A DNA stretch of 41,335 nt from Oscillospiraceae bacterium (GCA_015068245.1 SVKU01000019.1:1-41335), one strand, 5' to 3'. Positions 33,299 through 41,000 are shown, numbered from the stretch's first letter. Made by a program: numbers and translations. The notes: a model not told the origin generated them from the letters alone.

Positions 33299-33337
33299 AA
33301 AATAAAAATCCTGCCAAAACGGCAGGATTTTTATTTT
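33299..33337 (-). terminator. Terminator of the CoA-transferase operon
   Basis: AAAATAAAAATCCTGCC pairs with its exact complement around AAAAC; T-rich on both strands. It starts 9 bases after the subunit B stop codon. Confidence 0.93.
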
Positions 33338-33345
33338 CAATTAAC

Positions 33346-34020
33346 TTAAGCCATGCAGCCCACGGTTTCGGGGATGATGAGCTTGGCGCCGGTCTTGGCA
33401 ACGACTTCCTCGACGGTGACGCCGGGAGCGGTTTCAAGAAGAACGGGACCTTCGTCGGTGATCTGGATAACTGCCAGCTCAGAGACGATGTAGTCGATGC
33501 AGCGATAGCCGGTCAGAGGCATAGCAGTCTTCTGAACGATCTTGGGGTTGCCGGCCTTATCGGTATGAGTGGTCATAACGATGGTGATCTTGGAGCCGGT
33601 AACCAGGTCCATTGCGCCGCCCATACCGGCAGCGGTCTTGCCGGGGATCATCCAGTTGGCCAGGTTGCCTTCTGCGTCTACTTCGTAAGCACCCAGAACG
33701 GTGGCATCGATGTGGCCGCCGCGGATGTAGCCGAAGGAACGGAAGCTGTCGAAGCAGGAGCCGCCGGGACGGAGCATGGAAGCCTTGCCGCCGGCGTCAA
33801 CGACGTTAGGATCGGCGACTTCGCCTTCCTTGGGAGCGCCGGTCAGACCGACAACGCCGTTCTCGGAGTCTACCCAAACGTCTACGCCTTCGCGCAGATA
33901 GTCAAGGCACATGGTGGGCATGCCGATGCCCAGGTTTACTACGTTGCCGTCCTCGAAGAAGCCGGCGGTACGGTAAGCGATAAGCTGCTTGCCGGTGAGT
34001 TCTTTGGGATTGTAAGACAT
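33346..34020 (-). CDS. CoA-transferase subunit B (3-oxoacid/acetate type, family I)
   Basis: 224 residues, standard length. The catalytic glutamate is E53 in DSENGVVGL (the SENGxxG motif that forms the glutamyl-CoA thioester). The N-terminus VVNLGIGMPTM and GGHIDATVLGAYEVDAEGNLANWMIPGK are typical of AtoA/ScoB. It moves CoA between carboxylic acids with subunit A, in the cytoplasm. ATG 34020 has AAGGAGG upstream and lies 12 bp after subunit A. Donor and acceptor acids cannot be told from sequence; acetoacetate, butyrate or acetate are common for the family. Its place between a flavoenzyme and a TetR/flavoprotein operon suggests CoA activation of an acid to be reduced. Confidence 0.93.
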   Translation of the reverse strand: MSYNPKELTGKQLIAYRTAGFFEDGNVVNLGIGMPTMCLDYLREGVDVWVDSENGVVGLTGAPKEGEVADPNVVDAGGKASMLRPGGSCFDSFRSFGYIRGGHIDATVLGAYEVDAEGNLANWMIPGKTAAGMGGAMDLVTGSKITIVMTTHTDKAGNPKIVQKTAMPLTGYRCIDYIVSELAVIQITDEGPVLLETAPGVTVEEVVAKTGAKLIIPETVGCMA

Positions 34021-34032
34021 ATCAGTACCTCC

Positions 34033-34761
34033 TTATGCTTCGGTCAGGGTGCGGCCCTGAACAACGGCGTCTACTACGAAACCGGGAGTCATGATCTCGT
34101 CGGGATCAAGTTCGCCGATCTCAACGATCTCTTCGGCCTCAACGATAACATGCTTTGCAGCGGTGGCAAAAGCTTCGTTGAAGTTGCGGGAGGTGCGGCG
34201 GTATACTACGTTGCCCATCTTGTCGGCCTTCCATGCGTGGACGAAGCAAACGTCGCCGCTCAGGGGCAGTTCAAGAATGAAGCGCTTCTTGGTGGGATCG
34301 GGAACGATCTCGCCTTCGAGGAATACGAACTTGCCGGCTTCTTCGTCCCATTCGACGACCTGCTTGCCGTCCATCATGGGGGTGTACATGCCGGTGGGAG
34401 TCAGGATGCCGCCGATGCCGGCGCCGCCTGCACGGACCTTTTCACACAGGGAGCCCTGGGGAACGAAGGTCAGGTCGATCTCACCTGCTACGACCTTTTC
34501 AACAGCAACAGCGTTGTTGCCGATGTGGGAAGCAGTGATCTTCTTGATGACGTTAGCGTCAACCAGCTTGCCGATGCCGCGATGGGGAACGGAAGTGTTG
34601 TTGGAAATAACGCTGATGTCCTTAATGCCGGCTTCGATAAGGCCTTCGATGAGGACTTCGGAAACACCGACGTTAACGAAACCGGGGAGAAGTACGGTCA
34701 TGCCGTCGAAGCAATAAGTCTTGATAGCTTCTTCAACGGTGGTGACTTTAGACTTTGCCAA
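34033..34761 (-). CDS. CoA-transferase subunit A (3-oxoacid/acetate type, family I)
   Basis: 242 residues. The family features are TVLLPGFVNVGVSEVLIEGL, the CoA-binding region IKDISVISNNTS, VPQGSLCEKVRAGGAGIGGILTPTG (the conserved PQGTLxExxRAGGAGIPAFxTPTG of AtoD/ScoA) and VCFVHAWKADKMGNVVYRRTSRNFN. It pairs with subunit B encoded next. The start is TTG 34761, with AAAGG about 10 nt upstream; an ATG at 34770 directly abuts that site and is less likely. Transcribed from a consensus promoter (34803-34831), divergently from the TetR gene, so TetR could act on both. Confidence 0.93.
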   Translation of the reverse strand: MAKSKVTTVEEAIKTYCFDGMTVLLPGFVNVGVSEVLIEGLIEAGIKDISVISNNTSVPHRGIGKLVDANVIKKITASHIGNNAVAVEKVVAGEIDLTFVPQGSLCEKVRAGGAGIGGILTPTGMYTPMMDGKQVVEWDEEAGKFVFLEGEIVPDPTKKRFILELPLSGDVCFVHAWKADKMGNVVYRRTSRNFNEAFATAAKHVIVEAEEIVEIGELDPDEIMTPGFVVDAVVQGRTLTEA

Positions 34762-34802
34762 TGGTATCATTCCTTTCAGTTTTTCTGTTTACTAACCTAT
34801 CT

Positions 34803-34831
34803 ATAATATAATTTTATGTCGTAAATGTCAA
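34803..34831 (-). promoter_or_regulatory. Consensus promoter of the CoA-transferase operon
   Basis: Minus strand TTGACA (34831-34826), 17 bp, TATTAT (34808-34803). Confidence 0.8.
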
Positions 34832-34882
34832 GTAAGGTTGAGGGTCAAAGGTATGGGTTCAGGGGTATTTGTCAGCGAAAAC

Positions 34883-34911
34883 TTGACAGCATCAAATATA
34901 TGTGCTAACAT
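34883..34911 (+). promoter_or_regulatory. Promoter of the TetR gene
   Basis: TTGACA (34883-34888), 17 bp, TAACAT (34906-34911). The operator begins at the next base. Confidence 0.8.
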
Positions 34912-34939
34912 TCAAAAATGAGTGGTCATTCATTTTTGA
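34912..34939. promoter_or_regulatory. TetR operator 1 (autoregulatory)
   Basis: TCAAAAATGA (34912-34921), an 8-bp centre, then TCATTTTTGA (34930-34939). On the minus strand its core reads AATGAATGACCACTCAT, which matches the two sites upstream of the flavoprotein operon. It covers the transcription start of the TetR gene. Confidence 0.75.
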
Positions 34940-34953
34940 GGAGGTGCATCATA

Positions 34954-35538
34954 ATGGCTGTAAATCATCAGGATATAATTGAAGCTACCATCAGGTGCGC
35001 CCATCGTGTTGGCCTGCCTGCCGTTACCATCAATATGATAGGCAAAGAAGTTGGCATCCTCGGTCAGGGACTGTATAACCATTTTGACAGTAAGGACGAT
35101 ATCCTCCAGTCATGCTTTGAACACTGCAAAAAGCAAATTGGCAGTCTGTTTAGCGGGATGGAACTGGATCCGGAAGACGATCTTGAGGCATCTGCCAAGA
35201 AGCTGTGGATAAAATACTTCAATTACTTTGTGGAACATCCCGCAGAATGTTCATTTTACCGTAATTTCAGAGAGCTGAACAGACCTATCCCTCCCGTTCA
35301 TGATCACGATGAACCGTATTTAAAGGATCTCTGGCGGCTTCTTGATCAGCTGGATGAAAAATACGGGTTGTTTGGCAAATACTCAAAAAAGACGTTCTTA
35401 TATTATGTAAGAAACATTACTCCATATCTTGCAAGAGCTATCTCTGACGGCATCAAGGAAGATACTGCAGAGAACAGACAGCAGATGTGGCTGCTGGCAT
35501 TCAATGGACTGTCTTTGTTCAGCCCGGAAAACAACTGA
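34954..35538 (+). CDS. TetR/AcrR-family regulator
   Basis: 194 residues. The N-terminal helix-turn-helix is HQDIIEATIRCAHRVGLPAVTINMIGKEVGILGQGLYNHFDSKDDIL, with the typical G.YNHF.SKDDIL recognition-helix end. The C-terminal ligand-binding domain is helical and unlike any drug-regulator subtype I know. ATG 34954 has GAGGAGG 10 nt upstream; an in-frame ATG at 34918 falls inside the operator and is rejected. Matching inverted repeats over its own start site and upstream of the next operon suggest it represses itself and the flavoprotein-ferredoxin-lipoprotein genes until a ligand, perhaps the substrate, appears. A short ACCCCACC/GGTGGGGT hairpin (35548-35566) follows the gene. Confidence 0.9.
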   Translation: MAVNHQDIIEATIRCAHRVGLPAVTINMIGKEVGILGQGLYNHFDSKDDILQSCFEHCKKQIGSLFSGMELDPEDDLEASAKKLWIKYFNYFVEHPAECSFYRNFRELNRPIPPVHDHDEPYLKDLWRLLDQLDEKYGLFGKYSKKTFLYYVRNITPYLARAISDGIKEDTAENRQQMWLLAFNGLSLFSPENN

Positions 35539-35581
35539 AAACAATTACCCCACCTCAGGTGGGGTATGAAAAACACGTAAA

Positions 35582-35602
35582 ATGAATGAGCGTTCATAAA
35601 TC
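35582..35602. promoter_or_regulatory. TetR operator 2
   Basis: ATGAATGAGCGTTCATAAAT plus C, an exact copy of the site 42 bp downstream, with inner palindrome TGAA-N6-TTCA. Confidence 0.7.
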
Positions 35603-35613
35603 GCAATATTTTT

Positions 35614-35642
35614 TTGAAAATACATGAATGAGCGTTCATAAA
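35614..35642 (+). promoter_or_regulatory. Probable promoter of the flavoprotein operon
   Basis: TTGAAA (35614-35619), 17 bp, CATAAA (35637-35642). Operator 3 covers the spacer and the -10. Confidence 0.5.
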
Positions 35643-35644
35643 TC
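35624..35644. promoter_or_regulatory. TetR operator 3
   Basis: A second exact 21-bp copy of operator 2, lying 42 bp (about four helical turns) from it, so both lie on the same DNA face. Confidence 0.7.
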
Positions 35645-35674
35645 ATGCATGTAATATGAAAGGAGAGAAACCAT

Positions 35675-37375
35675 TTGAAAAAGAAAGTAACCTGTGACGT
35701 TCTGGTCATTGGCGGCGGCATTGCTGCCTGCTTTGCGGCCATTAAGGCAAAAGAAGCCGGTGCCAGCGTCATTATGGCAGACAAGGGGTATGTGGGAAGA
35801 TCCGGTCAAAGCCCCTATGCAGACGGGTTTATGATCTTCAATCCCGAATGGGGTCACGATATGAACGCAGCCATGGAGGTCATAAACCGCCACAGCGAAT
35901 ATTTGAACGACAGATACTGGACACAGAAATGTCTGGAAGATTCCTGGGACAGATATCTCGATCTGGTGGAGTGGGGCTGTGTTTTCAAAAAGAACCCCGA
36001 CGGCACTCTTGAAGACAGATCCGAGCCCGGATCAAAGGGCCCCGGAGGCATCCAGTTCGACAAATCTGCCGGAGCCTACGGAATGGTGCTGCGCAAAAAG
36101 GCACTGGAAGTCGGCGTTGAGATCATGGATCAGCTGATGATCGTTGATTTCCTGAAACAGGACGGCAGAATCGTGGGTGCCGTAGGTCTGCCCAACGACA
36201 ACTGTGACCTTACGGTCATCATCGCAAAGACCACCATTTCCTGTGTGGGTGCCTGCGGCTATAAGCCCACCGGATACCCACCTCTTATGCAGCTGACATG
36301 CGACGGTGAAGCCATGGCATATCGTGCAGGAGCAGAAATTCTGGGCAAAGAATTTGTAGATGCACATTACAGCAAAGAAGGCAAAGCTGATCCTGTTGGT
36401 CAGCGGTCAGCAGGGGAAGCTCCTCCTGTTGGAATGCCTATGGGTGCTCCTGCGCCCGGCGGCCCCATGAAAGGTGCCGGTGGTCCCGGCGGCGGCGGAA
36501 GTCCCAAGGACAGAACCAATGCTTACGGAGAACTTATTTCCGAGCGTTCCGATCTGGTTTCTGGATATATGTTCACATATTTGCAGTCTGAGTTTGAAGT
36601 CCACGCCGGTAACGGCCCAATTATCAGCCGTGGAGCCAAGTCCTTTGGCGGTTCTGCCCTCGGTATGTCTCTGCGAAAAGCCGACGGCTTGCTGCCGGCT
36701 GACCGTCAGTGCCGTTCCAGTGTACCCGGCCTGTTTGCTGCCGGTGACGCACTGGGCAATATGCAAAACGGTGCAGCTTACTCCACCGGCGGCAGTGCCA
36801 TCGAAGGCGGTGCCGTAACGGGAACCATTGCTGCCCACGCCGCAGCGGAAGAAGCCCGCGGCATGGCTATGCCCGAGGTCAGTGAAGCTGAAATCGAAAG
36901 AGCTGTGAATTATGTGCTTGAGCCTGTTAACAGAGTGGGCGGCTTTGGCCCCAACTGGGTCATCGAGCTGCTGAGAAACTACATGATGCCTTACTTTGTC
37001 TATTTCATAAAGAAGGCAGACAGGCTGGAAGCAACCCTGACGCTTGTACGATTTATGAAAGAACACATCTCACCCATGATAAAGGCAAACGATGCCCATG
37101 AGCTGAGACTTGCCCACGAAGCTAAGAACATGATACTCAGCGCAGAGATGAGACTGCTGTCCGGCTTGTTCCGCACAGAAAGCCGTGGCAACCATTACCG
37201 CGAGGATCACCCCGAAAGAGACGACGAGAACTGGTTCTGCTGGAGCAAGATCAGTGAAAAGAACGGCGAAATGACCATAGAAAAGGTTCCGCTGCCCGAA
37301 GAGTGGAAGCCCGGAAAGGACGTTCCCTATCGAGAAAAGTATCCGTTCCCGTTCCCCGGCGAAAAGGAGGTTTAA
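35675..37375 (+). CDS. FAD-dependent fumarate-reductase/AprA-like flavoprotein
   Basis: 566 residues. The FAD-binding N-terminus is CDVLVIGGGIAACFAAIKAKEAGASVIMADKG; the C-terminal flavin motif is GLFAAGDALGNMQNGAAYSTGGSAIEGG, and a helical domain follows (about 410-566). It belongs to the fumarate reductase/succinate dehydrogenase/APS reductase superfamily. A directly following 2x[4Fe-4S] ferredoxin is the partner arrangement of AprAB-like enzymes, but identity as APS reductase is not supported. Residues about 246-280 are a Pro/Gly/Met-rich insertion (APAPGGPMKGAGGPGGGG) between flavin and substrate domains. The start is TTG 35675, with AAAGGAG 10 nt upstream. No signal peptide, so cytoplasmic. 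Likely reduces an unsaturated or CoA-linked acid with ferredoxin electrons; substrate unknown. Confidence 0.9.
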   Translation: MKKKVTCDVLVIGGGIAACFAAIKAKEAGASVIMADKGYVGRSGQSPYADGFMIFNPEWGHDMNAAMEVINRHSEYLNDRYWTQKCLEDSWDRYLDLVEWGCVFKKNPDGTLEDRSEPGSKGPGGIQFDKSAGAYGMVLRKKALEVGVEIMDQLMIVDFLKQDGRIVGAVGLPNDNCDLTVIIAKTTISCVGACGYKPTGYPPLMQLTCDGEAMAYRAGAEILGKEFVDAHYSKEGKADPVGQRSAGEAPPVGMPMGAPAPGGPMKGAGGPGGGGSPKDRTNAYGELISERSDLVSGYMFTYLQSEFEVHAGNGPIISRGAKSFGGSALGMSLRKADGLLPADRQCRSSVPGLFAAGDALGNMQNGAAYSTGGSAIEGGAVTGTIAAHAAAEEARGMAMPEVSEAEIERAVNYVLEPVNRVGGFGPNWVIELLRNYMMPYFVYFIKKADRLEATLTLVRFMKEHISPMIKANDAHELRLAHEAKNMILSAEMRLLSGLFRTESRGNHYREDHPERDDENWFCWSKISEKNGEMTIEKVPLPEEWKPGKDVPYREKYPFPFPGEKEV

Positions 37376-37377
37376 TA

Positions 37378-37599
37378 ATGGCTGTTCAGAAAGTTGATGC
37401 TGTCAAATGCATCGGATGCAAAACCTGCGTAAAAAGCTGCCCTGCTGACGTATTTCGATTTGATGCAGACAGCAAAAAAGCTGTTGTTACATATCCCCAG
37501 GACTGTCAGCTTTGCCTGTGGTGCGTCACCGAATGTCCTGTTGACGCCATCGTGCTTACCAAAGACACGGTTTCGGGCTTTATGACCTGCTGGGGTTAA
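37378..37599 (+). CDS. 2x[4Fe-4S] ferredoxin, partner of the flavoprotein
   Basis: 73 residues. Two complete cluster motifs are C11-x2-C14-x2-C17-x3-C21 and C43-x2-C46-x2-C49-x3-C53 (CIGCKTCVKSCP, CQLCLWCVTECP), with a short C-terminal tail ending MTCWG. ATG 37378 has AAGGAGG upstream and is 2 bp after the flavoprotein stop, so translation is coupled; a longer in-frame start inside the flavoprotein gene is rejected. It probably delivers electrons one at a time to the flavoprotein, as AprB-type or FrdB-like subunits do. Confidence 0.95.
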   Translation: MAVQKVDAVKCIGCKTCVKSCPADVFRFDADSKKAVVTYPQDCQLCLWCVTECPVDAIVLTKDTVSGFMTCWG

Positions 37600-37650
37600 A
37601 TAAAACAATGCGTTCCAAAGGAGCGTAAATATAATCAAAGGAGAATACAC

Positions 37651-39369
37651 ATGAAAAAGTTATTAGTCATGCTTCTGGTTTTTGCCATGCTGCTGTCTGT
37701 TATGGTCGGCTGCGGCAAGAGCGAAGATGCACCGGCTCCTGAAGCTGAAGTTTCAGAACCTGTTGAAGAAACTGCCGGTGTTCAGGAAGAAAGCACCCCC
37801 GAAGAAGCTCCCGAAGAGGAAGCGGTCGAAGAAGCTCCCGCCTATGCACAGGTGGACTATGAGCTTCCGCTCTTTGACGAGCAGCCTGAGTTTACCGTAT
37901 TCTATCCCCTCAGACAGGGCGGCGGCGGTGGCTCCATGCCTGCCCGTGACGGCGGTGACTTCCCATTCTGGCAGAGACTGCAGGAAAACCTCAATGTTGA
38001 CCTTATCTTCCGTGAGCCTGCCGATTCAGTGTGTACCGAGCAGTACAACCTGATGGTCGCTTCCGGCGACGTTACAGATCTTGTTTTCGAAAGTATGCTC
38101 AGTTCCAACGCCAGCGCATACCCCGGCGGCTATGACAAAGCTATCGAAGACGACGTTTACCTTGACCTGATGGAGTGCATGGAATACGCACCCAACTACT
38201 CCTACTTTGCTCTTGGCAACGATGACAACAGAAAGGTTGTCCTTACTGACGAAGGCCATATCGGCGCTTTCATGAAGGTTCTGTCCGAGCCCGAAAAAAC
38301 CAACCTCGGTCTTACTGTTCACGAACAGTATCTTATCGACACCGGTCTGGAAATGCCCTCCACCGTCAGCGAGTGGATGACCGTGTTTGAAGCCATGCAC
38401 AACAACGGCGTTAAGTATCCCTGCGCTGTCACCTCTGACGCCCAGATCCAGGACGGAAACTTTACCGATGCTATCGGCGCATGTATCGACACCTCTTTCC
38501 TGATTGACGTTCAGTCCGGCGACTTGGTATTCGGACCCACCAACCCCGAAACCAAAGAATACATCGAAATCTTCATCGAATGTGTTGACAACGGTTGGGT
38601 AGACCCCGACTGGGCATACAACACTTATATGGAAAACCCCCTGTTCGTCGACGGCAGCATTGCCACCTGTTCTCAGCTTGGTCAGCGTCTTGTTCCCCTG
38701 AGCAAGCAGTACGGCTTTGACCTGGTTCCCTGCCCCACCGTTCATCGTGAAGGCTATGAAGAAGGTCAGCTGGCTATCGGCGAGGTCGCCTATCCCCTCA
38801 TCAGTTCCGGCGGCGGCATTGCTGTTGCCTCTTCCTGCGCAGACATCGAAAACGCCATGAAACTTATTGACTGGATGTACAGCCCCGCAGGTGCCGAGCT
38901 TTGCAACTTCGGCTGGATCGAAGGCGAAACCTATTATGTGGAAGACGGCCAGAAGTATATCAACGACTTCTTCCAGGCTACTAACGAAGTTTACAATTTT
39001 GGCAACAAGACCCTTTACAGCAGTGACCGCGACTTCGGTTATGTGTTCCCCAACTCCAGCTACTATGTGGCAGAGGGCATCCAGAAGGAAGCTAACGACC
39101 TGTGGACTGTCAAGACCGACAATGCCGCTGCCATTTATCTCAATCTTCCCGGTTCTGTCCGCCTGAACTCTCAGGAAAGCGAAGAATTGACTACCCTCAT
39201 CAACGATCTGGACACCTATGTACAGAGCACCATCTACGGCTGGCTGTGCAAGACCACCCCATTCAACGATGAAGCTTGGGAAGAGTTTGTTGCTGGCTGC
39301 CAGAACATGAAGCTTGACGAGATCCGTGCAGGCTACGAAGCCGCCTACGGACGTTATCTCGAAAAATAA
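37651..39369 (+). CDS. Extracellular solute-binding lipoprotein (ABC sugar/oligosaccharide-binding-like)
   Basis: 572 residues. A lipoprotein signal peptide ends in the lipobox VMVGC with lipidated C21. An acidic Pro/Glu/Val spacer (about 24-68) leads to a family-1 solute-binding fold. That fold includes EFTVFYPLR...WQRLQENLNVDLIFREP, YNLMVASGDVTDLVF and a C-terminal PAGAELCNFGWIEGETYYVEDG, typical of LplA-like binding proteins. A Gly-rich stretch RQGGGGGSMPARDGG (about 88-102) interrupts the first strand-helix. AAAGGAG precedes the ATG, 51 bp after the ferredoxin, apparently in the TetR-controlled operon. No ABC permease or ATPase is nearby, so it may use permeases encoded elsewhere or act as a surface receptor for the enzyme substrate. 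Confidence 0.88.
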   Translation: MKKLLVMLLVFAMLLSVMVGCGKSEDAPAPEAEVSEPVEETAGVQEESTPEEAPEEEAVEEAPAYAQVDYELPLFDEQPEFTVFYPLRQGGGGGSMPARDGGDFPFWQRLQENLNVDLIFREPADSVCTEQYNLMVASGDVTDLVFESMLSSNASAYPGGYDKAIEDDVYLDLMECMEYAPNYSYFALGNDDNRKVVLTDEGHIGAFMKVLSEPEKTNLGLTVHEQYLIDTGLEMPSTVSEWMTVFEAMHNNGVKYPCAVTSDAQIQDGNFTDAIGACIDTSFLIDVQSGDLVFGPTNPETKEYIEIFIECVDNGWVDPDWAYNTYMENPLFVDGSIATCSQLGQRLVPLSKQYGFDLVPCPTVHREGYEEGQLAIGEVAYPLISSGGGIAVASSCADIENAMKLIDWMYSPAGAELCNFGWIEGETYYVEDGQKYINDFFQATNEVYNFGNKTLYSSDRDFGYVFPNSSYYVAEGIQKEANDLWTVKTDNAAAIYLNLPGSVRLNSQESEELTTLINDLDTYVQSTIYGWLCKTTPFNDEAWEEFVAGCQNMKLDEIRAGYEAAYGRYLEK

Positions 39370-39383
39370 TCCTAAATCCTAAA

Positions 39384-39415
39384 AAATGCGCTGCGGAGCA
39401 ATCCGCAGCGCATTT
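39384..39415. terminator. Bidirectional terminator after the lipoprotein gene
   Basis: AAATGCGCTGCGGA (39384-39397) pairs exactly with TCCGCAGCGCATTT (39402-39415) around GCAA, between convergent genes. Confidence 0.88.
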
Positions 39416-39426
39416 AAACTATTTAC

Positions 39427-40791
39427 TTACTTCAAAAACTTCTTTATCATTCCCAGTTTGCTCTCCGTATATGGATGATACCGCATGGGAAGATCTATCC
39501 ATGTGGATTTCTTTATGACCGAGCGGTAATGGGTAAACACGTCAAAGCCGTATTTTCCGTGATAGCTGCCCATGCCGGACTCACCCACGCCGCCGAAAGG
39601 CATATCGGGAGAGGTCAGGTGTATAATGGTGTCGTTTATGCAGCCTCCGCCAAAGGAACAGCTGTTCAGAATACGCTTTTCGCTGTCGGCAGAAGCCGTG
39701 AACAGATACAGTGCCAGAGGTTTCGGTCGGCGGCGTATAAAATCTATGCACTCATCAAGGGCGGTATATGTCATCACAGGCAGCACGGGGCCGAAGATTT
39801 CTTCCTGCATGATGGGAGAATCCGGAGTGATGCCGTCAAGCACCGTGGGTTCTATGGAACGGGATACTTCGTCATATCCGCCGCCGATCACTGCGTTTTC
39901 ACCCTGCATAAGCCCCACAACACGGCGGAAATGCTTTTCGTTGACCATCACAGGCATCTCAGACAGATCGCCGCCGGGGAAGAATTCCTCCAAAGCTTTT
40001 TTATAATGCACAACAAATTCGTCTTTGACCCTTTCGTGAATGAGCAGATAGTCCGGAGCCACGCAGGTCTGGCCGGAATTGATGACCTTGCCAAAGGCTA
40101 TGCGTTTGGCAGCCAGCGGAATGTTGGCGGTTTCGTCCACAATGGCGGGGCTTTTGCCGCCCAGTTCAAGGGTAACGGGAGTCAGGTGTTTTGACGCTGC
40201 TTCCATAACGGTTTTGCCCACGGCAACGGAACCGGTGAAGAAAATATAATCGAACTTTTCCCGAAGCAAAGCCTGATTTTCCTCACGACCGCCCTCAACA
40301 ACGGCGATGTATTCCGTTGGAAAGGTTTCGGCAATAAGCTTTGCCAGAACGGCGGAGGTGTGTGGCACATAGGCAGAGGGCTTGACCACGGCGCAGTTGC
40401 CTGCGGATATGGCGGCGGTCAGCGGTTCAAGGCAAAGCTGAACGGGGTAGTTCCAGGGTGACATTATCAGTGCCACACCGTAAGGTTCCGGGCAGATGCG
40501 TGAAGTTCCGTGGAACTGAGCAAGCGGCGTTTTGACCCGCTTATCTTTTATCCATTTGCGGAGATGTTTTATATGATAGCTCAGTTCCTCCAGCACAAGA
40601 CCGGTTTCGCACATATAGCTTTCCATGCTGTGCTTGCCCAGATCCTTTCCCAGTGCCTCTGTAATATCGGATTCGTGGCGTTGAACCGCAGCTTTGAGTT
40701 TTTTCAGAGCTTCAAGCCTAAAAGACAGCGTGCGTGTTGCACCTGAGAGAAAGTATTCACGCTGAGTATTTATTAGATTGGTGATGTTCAT
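39427..40791 (-). CDS. Aldehyde dehydrogenase, class 3-like
   Basis: 454 residues, the length of ALDH3/YwdH-type enzymes that lack the longer N-terminus of class 1/2. Motifs are EPYGVALIMSPWNYPVQL, the cofactor loop IFFTGSVAVGK, catalytic Glu209 in LELGGKSPAIVD, nucleophile Cys243 in NSGQTCVAPDYLL, and EEIFGPVLPV. It oxidises aldehydes, typically fatty or aromatic, to acids with NAD(P)+. ATG 40791 has GAAGGTG 5 nt upstream; an upstream in-frame start at 40965 would overlap the tRNA-Leu gene and is rejected. Monocistronic. It could detoxify aldehydes or supply acids to the CoA-transferase; no direct link is visible. Confidence 0.94.
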   Translation of the reverse strand: MNITNLINTQREYFLSGATRTLSFRLEALKKLKAAVQRHESDITEALGKDLGKHSMESYMCETGLVLEELSYHIKHLRKWIKDKRVKTPLAQFHGTSRICPEPYGVALIMSPWNYPVQLCLEPLTAAISAGNCAVVKPSAYVPHTSAVLAKLIAETFPTEYIAVVEGGREENQALLREKFDYIFFTGSVAVGKTVMEAASKHLTPVTLELGGKSPAIVDETANIPLAAKRIAFGKVINSGQTCVAPDYLLIHERVKDEFVVHYKKALEEFFPGGDLSEMPVMVNEKHFRRVVGLMQGENAVIGGGYDEVSRSIEPTVLDGITPDSPIMQEEIFGPVLPVMTYTALDECIDFIRRRPKPLALYLFTASADSEKRILNSCSFGGGCINDTIIHLTSPDMPFGGVGESGMGSYHGKYGFDVFTHYRSVIKKSTWIDLPMRYHPYTESKLGMIKKFLK

Positions 40792-40863
40792 ATTTGCACC
40801 TTCTTTCAGTGAATTTGATTTTATCAGACCTTTGCGGGAATAGTCAACAGCCCATGCATCGGA

Positions 40864-40892
40864 TTGACACCGACGGGTAAAAATGGTATTAT
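40864..40892 (+). promoter_or_regulatory. Promoter of the tRNA-Leu gene
   Basis: TTGACA (40864-40869), 17 bp, TATTAT (40887-40892). Confidence 0.8.
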
Positions 40893-40912
40893 AATTCAGC
40901 CGAAAAGAGTAT

Positions 40913-40999
40913 GCCGGTGTGGCGGAACAGGTAGACGCAAGGGACTTAAAATCCCTCGGGAGCAATCCTGTACGGGTTCGATTCCCGTCACCGGTACCA
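40913..40999 (+). tRNA. tRNA-Leu (anticodon UAA)
   Basis: 87 nt including an encoded CCA. The acceptor stem is GCCGGTG with CACCGGT (G1-U72 wobble). The anticodon arm GGGA-CTTAAAA-TCCC gives anticodon TAA. A long variable arm (CGGGAGCAATCCTG) and the T-arm CGGGTTCGATTCCCG fit a class II tRNA-Leu. Confidence 0.97.
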
Positions 41000-41000
41000 G

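Noticed and set aside
35675-37599. Adenylylsulfate reductase AprAB
   Set aside because: Superfamily and gene order fit loosely, but there is no sulfate-reduction context (sat, dsr, qmo) and the Gly/Pro insert and lipoprotein neighbour are foreign to AprAB.
14802-37599. Bile-acid-inducible (bai) operon
   Set aside because: BaiCD/BaiH-like flavoenzymes are present, but baiB, baiE, baiA, baiG and a type III CoA-transferase are absent and the genes are not one operon.
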